A stretch of 64,000 nt of DNA from Pseudoclavibacter sp. Marseille-Q3772 (GTDB taxonomy: Bacteria > Actinomycetota > Actinomycetes > Actinomycetales > Microbacteriaceae). Below the pieces are notes generated by a model. That model made no database searches and was not told where the DNA came from. It saw only the letters and a list, made by a program, of their open reading frames with translations. Made by a program: the position numbers and the translations under genes. Below, in pieces: positions 11,452 through 20,700 of the stretch (within the stretch, counting starts at the first letter, position 1; every line of letters begins with the position of its first letter). The stretch is taken from NCBI RefSeq assembly GCF_916618895.1, contig NZ_OU745391.1:1798001-1862000 (forward strand), written 5' to 3'.

Positions 11452-12038
11452 TGTTTCGCGCAGTGCTCGACACTTGCGTCCTGTGGCCAAGCCTGCAGCG
11501 CGATGTACTGCTTTCATTTGCTGTTCTCGGACTGTATCGGCCGCTTTGGAGTCACACTATTCTCGAAGAGCTGCGCTTCGCTGAACAACGAAAGCTCGAA
11601 AATCGCGGTGTCGCATCCGCAGAAGCAAGGATCCGAGCGTCCCGCCTCGTGCTCCAGATGCAAAGCACCTTCGATGATGCCCTCGTGGTAGGTGTTGACG
11701 ATTTTTCGAAGAAATACGGCCTTCCGGATCCGAACGATGAGCACGTTGTTGCTGCTGCTTGCCTCGGTGGTGCTGGCGTGATCGTGACGCAAAACTTGCG
11801 GGATTTTCCAGATCGTCTATTGCCGAACGGTGTCGAAGTAAAGCCGCCAGCCGACTTCTTTGCTGACACCGTGGATTTTGCTCCCGAGATCGCTGTTGCA
11901 GCCATTGAATCTATGTTGGAAAGGTATGAAAATCCATCAATGACCTTTGAGGAATGTCTCTCTAGTCTCCAGGACAGATATCAGCTTGACGAGGGGTGTG
12001 AGCTGTTGCGACTTGCATGGATCCAGATGCAATATTAG
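11451..12038 (+). CDS. PIN-domain toxin (VapC-like ribonuclease)
   Basis: A 195-residue protein whose first ~140 residues form a PIN domain. FRAVLDTCVLWPS supplies the first catalytic Asp, LEELRFAE an acidic residue, and DPNDEHVVAAA plus VTQNLRDFP the remaining ones. PIN toxins cleave RNA using Mg ions. The ATG at 11451 shares its A with the antitoxin stop; the GTG three bases earlier is an alternative. The extra ~55 C-terminal residues (EIAVAAIESMLERY onwards) are typical of this longer subfamily. Together with the upstream gene it forms a Type II toxin-antitoxin pair. Confidence 0.85.
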   Translation: MFRAVLDTCVLWPSLQRDVLLSFAVLGLYRPLWSHTILEELRFAEQRKLENRGVASAEARIRASRLVLQMQSTFDDALVVGVDDFSKKYGLPDPNDEHVVAAACLGGAGVIVTQNLRDFPDRLLPNGVEVKPPADFFADTVDFAPEIAVAAIESMLERYENPSMTFEECLSSLQDRYQLDEGCELLRLAWIQMQY

Positions 12039-13009
12039 CTTGTCCATTTACGTAAATGGGCCGCCGCGTTATTGAAGGTGGCGCAGATCGAATATGCCCT
12101 CGATTATAGGAGCGCGAGCCGAAATGATCCCGCGACTATGCACTTCCCGATGATTGGTCTACGCTTTTGCCGGCGTTCACTGCGAAAGTCAAACAGGTAT
12201 CGTTGTGCAGGTGCATTGTGGTGTCAGGGCGAGTCTAGCGTCATGACCATACGCGGGGCTGACATCGCACTAGCGACCATGATTTGCGTAACATTCGTTT
12301 AGCATTCGTCCTCGGGAGTTGCCACTGGCGCGCCATTGTCGAGAATTGTTTCAGCCATAGGTCGCTTTCTTAAGTTTCGTGTTCACTTCGTCCAGTCTAG
12401 GGCTGCGGTCTTACAGTGTGTCTCCGAATTATGGGGGCTCAGTTTGAAGGAAATTGAAACTCGTACCGCTGAAAATTCTTGCAATAAGGTTCGAGCGAGT
12501 CCTTAGCTGGGCGGAGCGCTAGCAAAGGATCAGTGTAAATTTTGTTGAACGGCGTGCGGCGTTGTTTTGGAGATGGACATTCGTCACTGTTTCAGCCTTA
12601 GGCATCGAAGCGAATGCCAGTGTTGGCGAGTTCTAGGTGTGGTGTTTGTCGTTGCCCCTTGCGTTAACTAGGGAGCAGGACTCGTGCCGGGAGAAATGTA
12701 TTCGCATGCGAGTCTAAATCTTAGGTGTCGAACAAGGGCCTTATTACCCCGATTGGGTTGCAGGGGGGTCCCGAAAATACGGAAAACCGAAACGCGTTCC
12801 TGCTTGATCCTGGTTTATGTTTCGAGGAACCCTAACCGTGGCTGAAGTCAATTATTGGGAATAATCATTGCATGAATGCCGCAACGTATCCGTGCCCCCC
12901 AGTACAAATCTGATTAGCTGCGTTCTTCGATTTGGTCAATTTGCGTCGTTTCGATTGTTGCTCGGAGATTGTTGGTGAATTCAGTTCGCTCAACCGGTCT
13001 AGAAGGTGC
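12039..13009. other. gene-free, lower-GC kilobase inside the defence region
   Basis: A 971-bp stretch with no convincing gene. It is visibly richer in A and T than its surroundings and has stop codons in all frames at short intervals. The only small frame with a start and a modest ribosome binding site encodes a 19-residue peptide (12299-12358). It may be decayed DNA from insertion of the restriction or toxin-antitoxin modules, but no recognisable remnant was found. Confidence 0.6.
12299..12358 (-). CDS. possible 19-residue peptide
   Basis: ATG at 12358 to TAA at 12299 encodes a peptide beginning MAETILDNGAP and ending PEDEC. A weak site (AAGAAAG) lies six bases before the ATG. No modification enzyme, exporter or receptor is adjacent, so a peptide role is only a possibility and chance is equally likely. 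Confidence 0.2.
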   Translation of the reverse strand: MAETILDNGAPVATPEDEC

Positions 13010-16000
13010 CTAGTCGATCACGTCAAATTCGGGGAGCTCACCCACGAGCTGCTGTGTCTCAAGCGAGAGCGTCACGAGCGAGGCGATGAGGTCGACCACG
13101 TACCGAGGGTTGTGCTGTTCGCGCAGCCACGCGTTCGGGTCGTTCACGATGCCCGAGGCTTTGTCGGTCTTGACGTGGTAGCGATCGATAATCCATCCGA
13201 GCGGGGAGCGGCCGCCGATCTCGTACTGCTCGGCAGCGTCGGGAATACCGACGACGGTCACGTACTCGTTGTACTTCAGCGCGGTATGTTCGGTGCGTTT
13301 GGTCCACGACATTTTCTTCGCGCCGATCTCGAACAGCTCGTATTCGTCGCTGGGTACGTTCGTCGCGAATTGCAGCTCGACGGTCGGATGCGCCGGGAGC
13401 TGTTCGTAGTGCACGTGCATTTCGGCGAGTTCACGCCCGATGCGCGCGTAGTCGCCGAAGCCTCGCAGGTTCGGGATGCGCGGCAGCATTTTCTTGAGGT
13501 CGGCGGCGTAGCGCTCGCGGTATTCGGGATGGTGGAGTACCGCGTACACGTAGTAGAAGATGTCGTCCTTGGTGATCGACGCATTGTCGTACACGCGCTG
13601 GAACATCGCGAGCGATTCGTCGGTGATGTTGTCGACGCGGCGGTAGCCGTCAACGATGGGTTCGTCGGCGGATGCGGTGAGCGAGTCGAGATTGAACCCA
13701 CCGTCCTCAGCGTCCACCGGTTCCCAACGCCAGCGTGCGAATACTTGGGAATCGCCTGTCGCGTGGAGGTCGGGCAAGAGATCGGTCATGAATCCGCCGG
13801 CAGGCTTGCGAGAATCGGCGTTAATGAGGATCCCCATGTTTTCATGCCCCGCCGTTGGCCAGAAGGCACGCATCTTACCGATGACGTTGTTCAAGTCTTG
13901 ATCGTAGTAGAGCCTCATTTTTGTAAATGGTCTATAGAGGCTCGCGATTAACTGGTCTGCACTGAACGAGATGGGCTTCTTCTTGTGTGACTTAGTGCGC
14001 AGGGATCGTGACCAGCTAATTTGCGTCGGATCTTCGGATGTTATGCCTTCGAACGTGTGTTTGTGGTATGTGTGAATCATTCGCCTGATATTGGTATCAA
14101 TGTTTACCAATGAGAAGTTATAACACCAAACATCACGTGCGGTTTCGAGTCCTCGGCCGAACGTCGAGAATACGGTTCCGGGTGCTGGTTCTTTGATTCC
14201 GATGGGTAAATAATTTCCGAATCGCTCGTCGCGCTGATTGATCCAGTCACCGGAGTCATTCGGCGTAATCTCAGCGAATTCCGTTGCCTCAATGGAGGCC
14301 TGTTCCTGCACAACGGCGAGCTTGGTCTCGCGGTCGAGGTAGTCGCCAATGTCGTGGTAGTGCACGCGGCCCGCAGGTTCGCCCTCGCCATTCTTCACCA
14401 GAATGTTGATGCTTACACCGGTCATGATGTCGAAGACATTCCCACCCTCACGCTTCGCGGCATCACCGGTGCGGCCCCGAACATTCCCTCGCAGGTTGAA
14501 CACGAAGATATCGTCAAATTCTTGAGCCCATGTCAAACGCACCCCGTCAGCAGTGTTGCCATCGATGAACCCGCTATTTGAAATGAACGCAATAATGCCG
14601 CGCTCCTTAATGCGCAGCGTTGCCCACTTAATCGCCCGGTAGTACGAGTCGTACAGTCCGTTCTTATTTTGCGCAGTCGACCGCAGCGCATACGAATTCC
14701 GAATCTCCGCATCCAATGCCGGATACTTTGCATTCTGATTATCATCATTCGCGCTCTTCTGCCCGACCGAATACGGCGGATTCATCACAATCACATTGAT
14801 CGCCGAATCGAGCTGTGTTTCAATCCGTTCGGTGTTCTCGGGGAACATGCCGAGCGCCATCTCAGACTCGCGCTCCGTCATCGCAAAGGTGTCGGTCAGC
14901 GAAATGCCCGGGAACCCGCGCGACGTCGACGCGAGCACGTCGGCATCCGCGATGCCCACATCCGCACACACCTCGCGGTACACCGACTCAATATTCACCG
15001 CGGCAATGTAATAGCTCAGCAGCACAATCTCGTTCGCAAACAGCTCATGCTCGAACTTACGCACCAAATCCTGCGGTTTGATCAACCCCAGCTGCAACAG
15101 GCGCGTGATGAACGTACCCGTACCCACAAACGGGTCGAGCACATTCACGCCCTCGTCAGACAGCGACTTCCCAAACACCGCGCGACACATCACATCGGCC
15201 GAACGCAGAATGTAGTCGACCACCTCGACCGGGGTGAACACAATACCCATGCGGTCGGCAAGCTTCGGGAACGCCTTCGAGAAGAAGCGGTCGTACAGCA
15301 TCACCAGCAGCGACTGTTTCGAACGCACATCGGGCAAATTGCGAATGCGTTCGGTGATGCTCGCATAGAACGCGCCGAGCTGATCGAGCTCGTTCGCGAA
15401 CGCTTGGTTCGCGGCAAAGGTCTCGAGCACGCGGTTCAGCGACACCGACACCGGGTTCTCAGCCGAGAACGCGCGCTCGGGGAACATCGCGTCGAAAATC
15501 GGGCGCGTGATCATATGCTGCGCGAGCATCTCAATCGCTTCGTCCTCGGAGCTCTCGGGGTTCACCGTCTGCCCGAGCGCTTTCACGAACTCACGGAACG
15601 GCCCCTTCGCGCCGCGCGTACCATCCAAGTGCGCGCGAATCAGCGTGACACAGCGCGCCGCGATCTCATGAATGTCGTTCGCCCAGTCATCCCAGTACAG
15701 GCGGTCGCCCACCTTCTCGACCAGCTTCGCGTAAATCTGGTCTTTCCACTCGGCCTCGAAATCCGCGCCGAATAGGGCCAAGTCAGATGACCGTTGCTGC
15801 GTTGGTTGCTCGTCGGGCTCGATCGTCTCGTCGCCGATTGAATCCTGGCGTGCCGCCCGCTGCGGCTTGGTCAAATCGACCGTCTTCACCATGATCGTCT
15901 CGGGAGCCTTGCCCGAAATCGCCATCTGGTTGATCGCCGCATCCAGGCGCTCATCGTGTGCGCGCAGCGCCTGCAGTACCTGCCAAACAACCTCGTAGTT

Positions 16001-17938
16001 CTTGTTGTTGTCGAGCGCTGATTCAGCCGACGTCGATGCCGGAATCGCGATCGGCAAAATAATGTAGCCGCACTGCTTGCCCTCGGCACGGCGCATCACA
16101 CGCCCAACTGCCTGCACCACATCGACCTGCGACTTGCGAGGATTCAGGAACAGCACCGCATCCAGCGATGGCACATCCACACCCTCACTGAGACAGCGCG
16201 CATTCGTAAGCACCCGAGCAACCGGGTTGCCCGCGTGGTTTACCCCCGGAGCATCCTTCAACCAGTCGAGCATCCGCTCACGCACCGCCGAAGACATCGT
16301 GCCATCGACGTGCAGCGCCTCGACCGACAGATCATCGGTCGGATCGTCATTCACCACATTGCTTAGATGCTCGTGGACCAACGCCGGGAACTCGCTCGCC
16401 ACCCGCTTCGAGGTCTTGATGTCCTTCGCGAATGCCACGGCGCGACGCATCGGCGCGATATCGGTGCCGAACCCCTCGGCATACTTACCCGACTCGCGCT
16501 TGGCCATACCGTTCCAACAACCCACCAGCTTCGACACATCCGGCAGCGTCAACTCGTGGTTTTGATTGGCCATCTGCTTCTGGAACGAACCGGCAACCTG
16601 CGCTTCGCTCACGCCGAGCACCAGCACCTTGTAATCGGTGAGCAGCTGCGCCTCGACCGCCTCGCCGAAGGAAATGCGGTAGAGCACCTTGCCGAACAGC
16701 TCTTCGTCGTCCATCGATGCGAGCACCGCATCGTGCTCTTTCGCCTTGTTCTTGACCTTGTCGTTGTAAATGCGCGGAGTCGCCGTCATGTAGATACGGT
16801 GATCGGACTCAATGAACTCACGATCGTGCACCCGGACGAACGCTGACTCATCGTCACTCGCGAGCGTAACTCCAGTTGTGCGGTGCGCCTCGTCGCAGAT
16901 GACGAGATCGAACGAGGGGAGCGCGCCTGAACGCTGCGCCTGATGCACCACATCGATCGACTGGTACGTCGAAAACACCACCAGCATGCCCTCGGACTCC
17001 TCGGCCCAACGGTCATACTCGGCGGCGATCTTGGTGGCGTCGGTCGTCGCCGGAATCGGCAGCTCCTCCAGCGGGACCGTGGTGATATCGCCCGTGGACT
17101 TGCGGCCAACCGACGGGTCAGAACACACCGCAAGTGCCGTGAACGGAAGGTCGGGATCGTGCTCGTTCGACCAGTCCACGAGGCTCTGATTGAGCAGTGC
17201 GATCGACGGCACTAGGAACAGTATGGCGCCGTAGTTATTGCCCGACTCGCGGGTGACCCGCTCGGCTAGCTTCAGTGCGGTGAACGTCTTACCGGTACCG
17301 CACGCCATGACCAACTTGCCGCGCTCGGTGCCGTTACCAAACGCATCCATGACCGCCTCAATCGCCTTGTGCTGATGAGGGCGCAGCTGCTTTCGCTCGA
17401 ACACCTGCGGGGCGCGGTCGGGATCGGTGAGCTCATACGTGGACCAGTCGATGTTGGAGTGACGGAACTGGTCGACGGTGATGCGGCGCACCGGCTTGGT
17501 GAGGTTTCGCATTGCCTCGACCGCGTTGGCCGACCAATCGACCTCGGAGGTGTCGAACCACAGCCCTTCATCGATACCGTTACGGCCGACGAACGCGAGG
17601 AACGAATCGAGGTCTCCCTTGCTCACCTTCTTGTTGGCGTCGTAGAACTTGCACTGTACTGCCACGATCGTGCCGTCGGCCTTGCGGGCAATGAGGTCGG
17701 CGCCGATGTCCGGAATGCCCTCGCGACCCGGCCAGTCTTTCCACAGCCACACGTCGGTGTAGGTTGCGCCCCAGGTGGCGTCTTGAAGCAGGAAGTGGCG
17801 GGTGAGCTGCTCGAAGTAGTTGCCCTGCATTCGCTTCGAATCCGACAGACCGCGGTAGTGGTCGAGTAGGCGGTCGAAGGCCGTTGTGGTCTGGTGGAGT
17901 GCCGAATCGGCGGCGTTTGCAGGCTCAAACGAAACCAC
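13010..17938 (-). CDS. single-chain Type ISP restriction-modification enzyme
   Basis: A 1642-residue protein combining all activities of an LlaGI/LlaBIII-like enzyme, which protects against phage DNA. In order: an Mrr-like PD-(D/E)XK nuclease (DIGADLIA at about 77-84, QCK at 95-97); an SF2 translocase with Walker A GTGKT (214-218), DEAH (349-352), TATP (385-388) and QAVGRVMRR (609-617); an N6-adenine methyltransferase with motif I DPFVGTGTF (935-943) and NPPY (1053-1056); and a C-terminal target-recognition region. All catalytic motifs are intact and the length is as expected. The start is a GTG after an AGAGAGAG stretch. No separate specificity gene is needed or present. Confidence 0.93.
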   Translation of the reverse strand: MVSFEPANAADSALHQTTTAFDRLLDHYRGLSDSKRMQGNYFEQLTRHFLLQDATWGATYTDVWLWKDWPGREGIPDIGADLIARKADGTIVAVQCKFYDANKKVSKGDLDSFLAFVGRNGIDEGLWFDTSEVDWSANAVEAMRNLTKPVRRITVDQFRHSNIDWSTYELTDPDRAPQVFERKQLRPHQHKAIEAVMDAFGNGTERGKLVMACGTGKTFTALKLAERVTRESGNNYGAILFLVPSIALLNQSLVDWSNEHDPDLPFTALAVCSDPSVGRKSTGDITTVPLEELPIPATTDATKIAAEYDRWAEESEGMLVVFSTYQSIDVVHQAQRSGALPSFDLVICDEAHRTTGVTLASDDESAFVRVHDREFIESDHRIYMTATPRIYNDKVKNKAKEHDAVLASMDDEELFGKVLYRISFGEAVEAQLLTDYKVLVLGVSEAQVAGSFQKQMANQNHELTLPDVSKLVGCWNGMAKRESGKYAEGFGTDIAPMRRAVAFAKDIKTSKRVASEFPALVHEHLSNVVNDDPTDDLSVEALHVDGTMSSAVRERMLDWLKDAPGVNHAGNPVARVLTNARCLSEGVDVPSLDAVLFLNPRKSQVDVVQAVGRVMRRAEGKQCGYIILPIAIPASTSAESALDNNKNYEVVWQVLQALRAHDERLDAAINQMAISGKAPETIMVKTVDLTKPQRAARQDSIGDETIEPDEQPTQQRSSDLALFGADFEAEWKDQIYAKLVEKVGDRLYWDDWANDIHEIAARCVTLIRAHLDGTRGAKGPFREFVKALGQTVNPESSEDEAIEMLAQHMITRPIFDAMFPERAFSAENPVSVSLNRVLETFAANQAFANELDQLGAFYASITERIRNLPDVRSKQSLLVMLYDRFFSKAFPKLADRMGIVFTPVEVVDYILRSADVMCRAVFGKSLSDEGVNVLDPFVGTGTFITRLLQLGLIKPQDLVRKFEHELFANEIVLLSYYIAAVNIESVYREVCADVGIADADVLASTSRGFPGISLTDTFAMTERESEMALGMFPENTERIETQLDSAINVIVMNPPYSVGQKSANDDNQNAKYPALDAEIRNSYALRSTAQNKNGLYDSYYRAIKWATLRIKERGIIAFISNSGFIDGNTADGVRLTWAQEFDDIFVFNLRGNVRGRTGDAAKREGGNVFDIMTGVSINILVKNGEGEPAGRVHYHDIGDYLDRETKLAVVQEQASIEATEFAEITPNDSGDWINQRDERFGNYLPIGIKEPAPGTVFSTFGRGLETARDVWCYNFSLVNIDTNIRRMIHTYHKHTFEGITSEDPTQISWSRSLRTKSHKKKPISFSADQLIASLYRPFTKMRLYYDQDLNNVIGKMRAFWPTAGHENMGILINADSRKPAGGFMTDLLPDLHATGDSQVFARWRWEPVDAEDGGFNLDSLTASADEPIVDGYRRVDNITDESLAMFQRVYDNASITKDDIFYYVYAVLHHPEYRERYAADLKKMLPRIPNLRGFGDYARIGRELAEMHVHYEQLPAHPTVELQFATNVPSDEYELFEIGAKKMSWTKRTEHTALKYNEYVTVVGIPDAAEQYEIGGRSPLGWIIDRYHVKTDKASGIVNDPNAWLREQHNPRYVVDLIASLVTLSLETQQLVGELPEFDVID

Positions 17939-18046
17939 GGGTGCTGCTCTCTCTGTGTTGAGGTGAAGGTTCTCCTAAGTATGCCCGGTTTAGGCGTGTG
18001 GGTGCGGTGTTACGTGCGGTTTGTGGTGTTGATGGCAGCCACCTGG

Positions 18047-18119
18047 GTCAAACTGTCTCAGAAATGCCCCGTTCGTGACGAATAACTCCTTGCCCCTGTC
18101 AAAACTGAGACAGTTTGGC
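18047..18119 (-). repeat. palindromic element D (family 1, inverted)
   Basis: Left arm GTCAAACTGTCTCAG (18047-18061) and right arm CTGAGACAGTTTGGC (18105-18119) match in 14 of 15 inverted positions. The reverse complement of the core (GGGGCAAGGAGTTATTCG) aligns with elements A-C, so this copy is in the opposite orientation. 73 bp. Confidence 0.85.
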
Positions 18120-18265
18120 GCGGGGTGGGAGTTGCACTGCGCGGGGCGGGAGTTGGGTGGCGTGTGGGTGCTGCAGTTTTGAGTGGGGCGGTGGTTTGGT
18201 GCGGCGGGGTGCGGGTGCGGGTGCGGGTGCGGTGTTGCGGGCGGGTGCGGTGATGCCCGGTACCC

Positions 18266-18339
18266 GTCAGAACTGTCGCCAATTTGGGCGTAATCGGTCA
18301 TTTCGGGCCGTTTTCGCCGGTTTTGGTGACAGTTTCGAC
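18266..18339 (+). repeat. palindromic element E (family 2)
   Basis: Left arm GTCAGAACTGTCGCC and right arm GGTGACAGTTTCGAC match in 12 of 15 inverted positions. The core (GTAATCGGTCATTTCGGGCC) is nearly the same as that of element F. 74 bp, ending 20 bp beyond the MFS stop. Confidence 0.85.
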
Positions 18340-18359
18340 ACCAAAACCGTTCATCAGCA

Positions 18360-19994
18360 CTACTCAGAAGCAACCGGGTCGCTCAACGACCCCGGTACCA
18401 CATCCTCAACCGTGGTCTTCAACGGCTTCTCTTCAACAAACAGCAGCAGCACCAGCGTCGCCACCGCAAGCGGCACCATCATCAAGAAAATCGGCAGCAG
18501 CGCCTCGTTATACGAAGCAATGATCGCGTCGTGTATCGGTGCCGGCAGCCCGGCCACGGTCTCCGGCGTCAGCGACTGCATCCCCGCATCCGCCGACCCA
18601 CCAACATCACCGAGACCGGCCAACCGCTCTGTCAAAAACTGCTGCAACCGCTGCACGAACACCGAGCCGACGATCGCCGATCCCACCGTCGCGCCCACCT
18701 GCCGGAAGTAGTTATTCGCAGCCGTCGCAGTGCCGACGATCGCATGCGGAAACGAATTCTGCACGATCAGCGTCAGGATCTGGTTCGACAACCCAATCCC
18801 AACCCCGAACACCGCCAGCGCCGCGCACATCACCCACACAGGACTGTCCGGATGTAGCGTCGACAGCAGCCACAGCCCGGCCGCCATCACGACCGCCCCA
18901 ACAACTGGATACACCTTGTACCGCCCGGTCTTAGTAACCAAACGCCCGGTCACCACGGCGGTCACCAGCATCGAAACCATCATCGGCGTCAGCAGCAGCC
19001 CCGACTCGGCCGGGCCGAGCCCGGTCACCATCTGCAGGTACGTGGGGAAGTAACCCAGCGTGCCAAACATCGCGATACCGATCAGCGCGGCCGCAATCGT
19101 GGTGAGCGTGAAGTTGCGGTCGCGGAACATATGCAGCGGCACGACGGGATGCGTAGCCCGGGTCTCTGCGAAGGCAAAGAGCGTTGCCAGCACCACGGTT
19201 GCGGCGCCAGTCGCGAGGATCTCGGGGGAGTCCCACGCATAGGTGTGGCCGCCCCAAGTGCACAGCAGCACCAGCGTCGTAGTTGCCGCGGCGAGTAGCG
19301 CCATGCCCAGGTAGTCGATCTTCGCGGCGCTGCCGACGTGACGCTTGGGCAGGTGCAGGAACACGATCGTTGCGGCAAGCGCCAGCACACCAAGCGGCAG
19401 GTTCATCCAGAACGCCCAACGCCATCCCGGCCCCTCGGTGATCCACCCGCCGAGCAGCGGGCCGGCAACCGAAGAAATCGCAAACACCGCGCCCATAAAA
19501 CCGATGTACTTGCCGCGCTCACGCGCAGGAACCACATCCGCGATACACGCCTGCGCGAGAATCATCAGACCACCGCCACCGAGCCCCTGCACGACCCGCG
19601 CCGCGACCAGTCCCCAAATATTGCTGGTCAGCGCGCCCACAATCGAGCCCGACATAAACAGTGCGATCGCGATCAACAGCAGCGGTTTGCGGCCGAACTG
19701 GTCGGAAAGTCGTCCGTAAATAGTCATGGTGACGGTGGATGCGAGCAGGTAGCTGGTAATCACCCAGGTCATCTGATCGACGCCGCCGAGGTCGCCAACG
19801 ATGGTCGGCAGCGCGGCCGAAAGCACCGTTTGGCTGAGTGCCGCCATCAGCATGGTCACCATTAGGCCGATAAATAGCGGCACGACGGATGTGGCAGGCT
19901 CGGGGCGCGTGTCGGTTGCGACTCGCGGCGCGGCGGTGTCGGTGATGTCGATTGGTGCGGTGTCTGAAGGAAGCACGCTGCTCTTTTCTGGCAT
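18360..19994 (-). CDS. MFS drug exporter, DHA2 (14-helix) family
   Basis: A 544-residue multidrug or toxic-compound/proton antiporter of the EmrB/QacA type in the cytoplasmic membrane. The N-terminal half has TWVITSYLLASTVTM and the motif A loop GRLSDQFGRKPLLL; motif C-like GAVFAISSVAGPLLGGWITE follows. About 14 hydrophobic segments are visible, in line with the family length. The start chosen is ATG 19994 (MPEKSSVLPSD); an upstream in-frame start would run into the operator. A MarR regulator is divergently encoded 95 bp away, with two palindromic sites between them, so repression relieved by the exported compound is likely. Confidence 0.9.
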   Translation of the reverse strand: MPEKSSVLPSDTAPIDITDTAAPRVATDTRPEPATSVVPLFIGLMVTMLMAALSQTVLSAALPTIVGDLGGVDQMTWVITSYLLASTVTMTIYGRLSDQFGRKPLLLIAIALFMSGSIVGALTSNIWGLVAARVVQGLGGGGLMILAQACIADVVPARERGKYIGFMGAVFAISSVAGPLLGGWITEGPGWRWAFWMNLPLGVLALAATIVFLHLPKRHVGSAAKIDYLGMALLAAATTTLVLLCTWGGHTYAWDSPEILATGAATVVLATLFAFAETRATHPVVPLHMFRDRNFTLTTIAAALIGIAMFGTLGYFPTYLQMVTGLGPAESGLLLTPMMVSMLVTAVVTGRLVTKTGRYKVYPVVGAVVMAAGLWLLSTLHPDSPVWVMCAALAVFGVGIGLSNQILTLIVQNSFPHAIVGTATAANNYFRQVGATVGSAIVGSVFVQRLQQFLTERLAGLGDVGGSADAGMQSLTPETVAGLPAPIHDAIIASYNEALLPIFLMMVPLAVATLVLLLFVEEKPLKTTVEDVVPGSLSDPVASE

Positions 19995-20012
19995 CTGTTC
20001 ATAGATGCGTGA

Positions 20013-20032
20013 CGAGTTCAAATTAGAACTTA
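20013..20032. promoter_or_regulatory. MarR operator, weaker copy
   Basis: CGAGTTC-AAATTA-GAACTTA: seven-base arms around a six-base AT spacer, with two mismatches in the right arm. It lies between the divergent MFS and MarR genes, on the MFS side. Confidence 0.6.
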
Positions 20033-20040
20033 AGCGTAGC

Positions 20041-20064
20041 ATCGAGTTCAAATTCGAACTCGAT
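20041..20064. promoter_or_regulatory. MarR operator, strong copy
   Basis: Nine-base perfect arms ATCGAGTTC and GAACTCGAT flank AAATTC. The size and the TTCAAATTCGAA centre fit a MarR dimer site. Its centre is 28 bp from that of the weaker copy, close to three helical turns. Confidence 0.75.
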
Positions 20065-20088
20065 GGCGAACGGGGCTACGCTCGAGTT

Positions 20089-20541
20089 ATGACCCAAGCG
20101 CTCAGCCCCGCCGAGATCGCGGCCGTTCGCGCTTTTCTGCAGAGCGGTGCCCTACTGCGGAAAGCAGCCGGTGCCGTGCTCGCCGAAAACAGTGAGTTGA
20201 GCGGGCTGCAATACGAGATCATCCGTCACACCGGGGCTTCGCCCGAGGGGATGCGGATGTTTGAGCTTGCTGAACAGTGCGTGCACTCTCGCAGCGGGCT
20301 CACCTACCAGGTCGGCCGCCTCGAAGAGTTCGGACTCGTCGAACGGTACACCCGGGACGAAAACGAGCGGGCGGTTTGGGTGAAACTGACTCCGGCCGGC
20401 GAAGCCTTGCACGCCCGGCTGCGCGAGATACACAGCGCAATGCTGCGCGCATCCTTTCTCGACCTCGTCACTGCCGACGAGCTTGCCACCATCACGGCAG
20501 TGGGGGAGCGGATTATCGACCGTTTCCTCGCTGCTGAGTAG
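20089..20541 (+). CDS. MarR-family transcriptional regulator
   Basis: A 150-residue winged-helix dimer. The recognition region is RMFELAEQCVHSRSGLTYQV followed by the wing LVERYTRDENERAVWVKLTPAG, typical of MarR regulators. The N- and C-terminal helices provide the dimer interface. It is divergent from the DHA2 exporter and very likely represses it and itself through the twin palindromes at 20013-20064. ATG 20089 was chosen as start because upstream in-frame sequence is the operator itself. Confidence 0.9.
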   Translation: MTQALSPAEIAAVRAFLQSGALLRKAAGAVLAENSELSGLQYEIIRHTGASPEGMRMFELAEQCVHSRSGLTYQVGRLEEFGLVERYTRDENERAVWVKLTPAGEALHARLREIHSAMLRASFLDLVTADELATITAVGERIIDRFLAAE

Positions 20542-20549
20542 GGCGGCTC

Positions 20550-20624
20550 GTCAGAACTGTCACCGATTTCGCGCGTAATCGGTCATTCTGAGCGGTTTTT
20601 GCCGATTTTGGTGACAGTTGTGAC
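20550..20624 (+). repeat. palindromic element F (family 2)
   Basis: Left arm GTCAGAACTGTCACC and right arm GGTGACAGTTGTGAC match in 14 of 15 inverted positions. The core resembles element E (GTAATCGGTCATT and GCCGATTTT). 75 bp, starting 9 bp after the marR stop, between convergent genes. Confidence 0.88.
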
Positions 20625-20651
20625 CAGGATGCGGGGTACAAACGGTCACGA

Positions 20652-20688
20652 AACGAATGCCCCCACCATGTTGGTGAGGGCATTCGTT
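20652..20688 (-). terminator. hairpin terminator of the large surface-protein gene
   Basis: AACGAATGCCC-C-CACCA and TGGTG-A-GGGCATTCGTT form a long stem around a three-base loop. It lies just past the stop of the minus-strand surface-protein gene and could also stop marR transcription. Confidence 0.85.
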
Positions 20689-20700
20689 AGTGGGTGTTAG

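Larger units (their letters stand above)
17939..18359. other. intergenic region carrying palindromic elements D and E
   Basis: A 421-bp stretch between the restriction enzyme start and the MFS gene end. It contains element D, a G/T-rich stretch with about four copies of GGTGCG in tandem (around 18208-18234), and element E. The promoter of the restriction gene should be in the first 100 bp; no clear hexamers were identified. Confidence 0.6.

Noticed and set aside
12932..13951. Plus-strand frame at the end of the restriction gene
   Set aside because: Antisense to the intact C-terminal region of the Type ISP enzyme.
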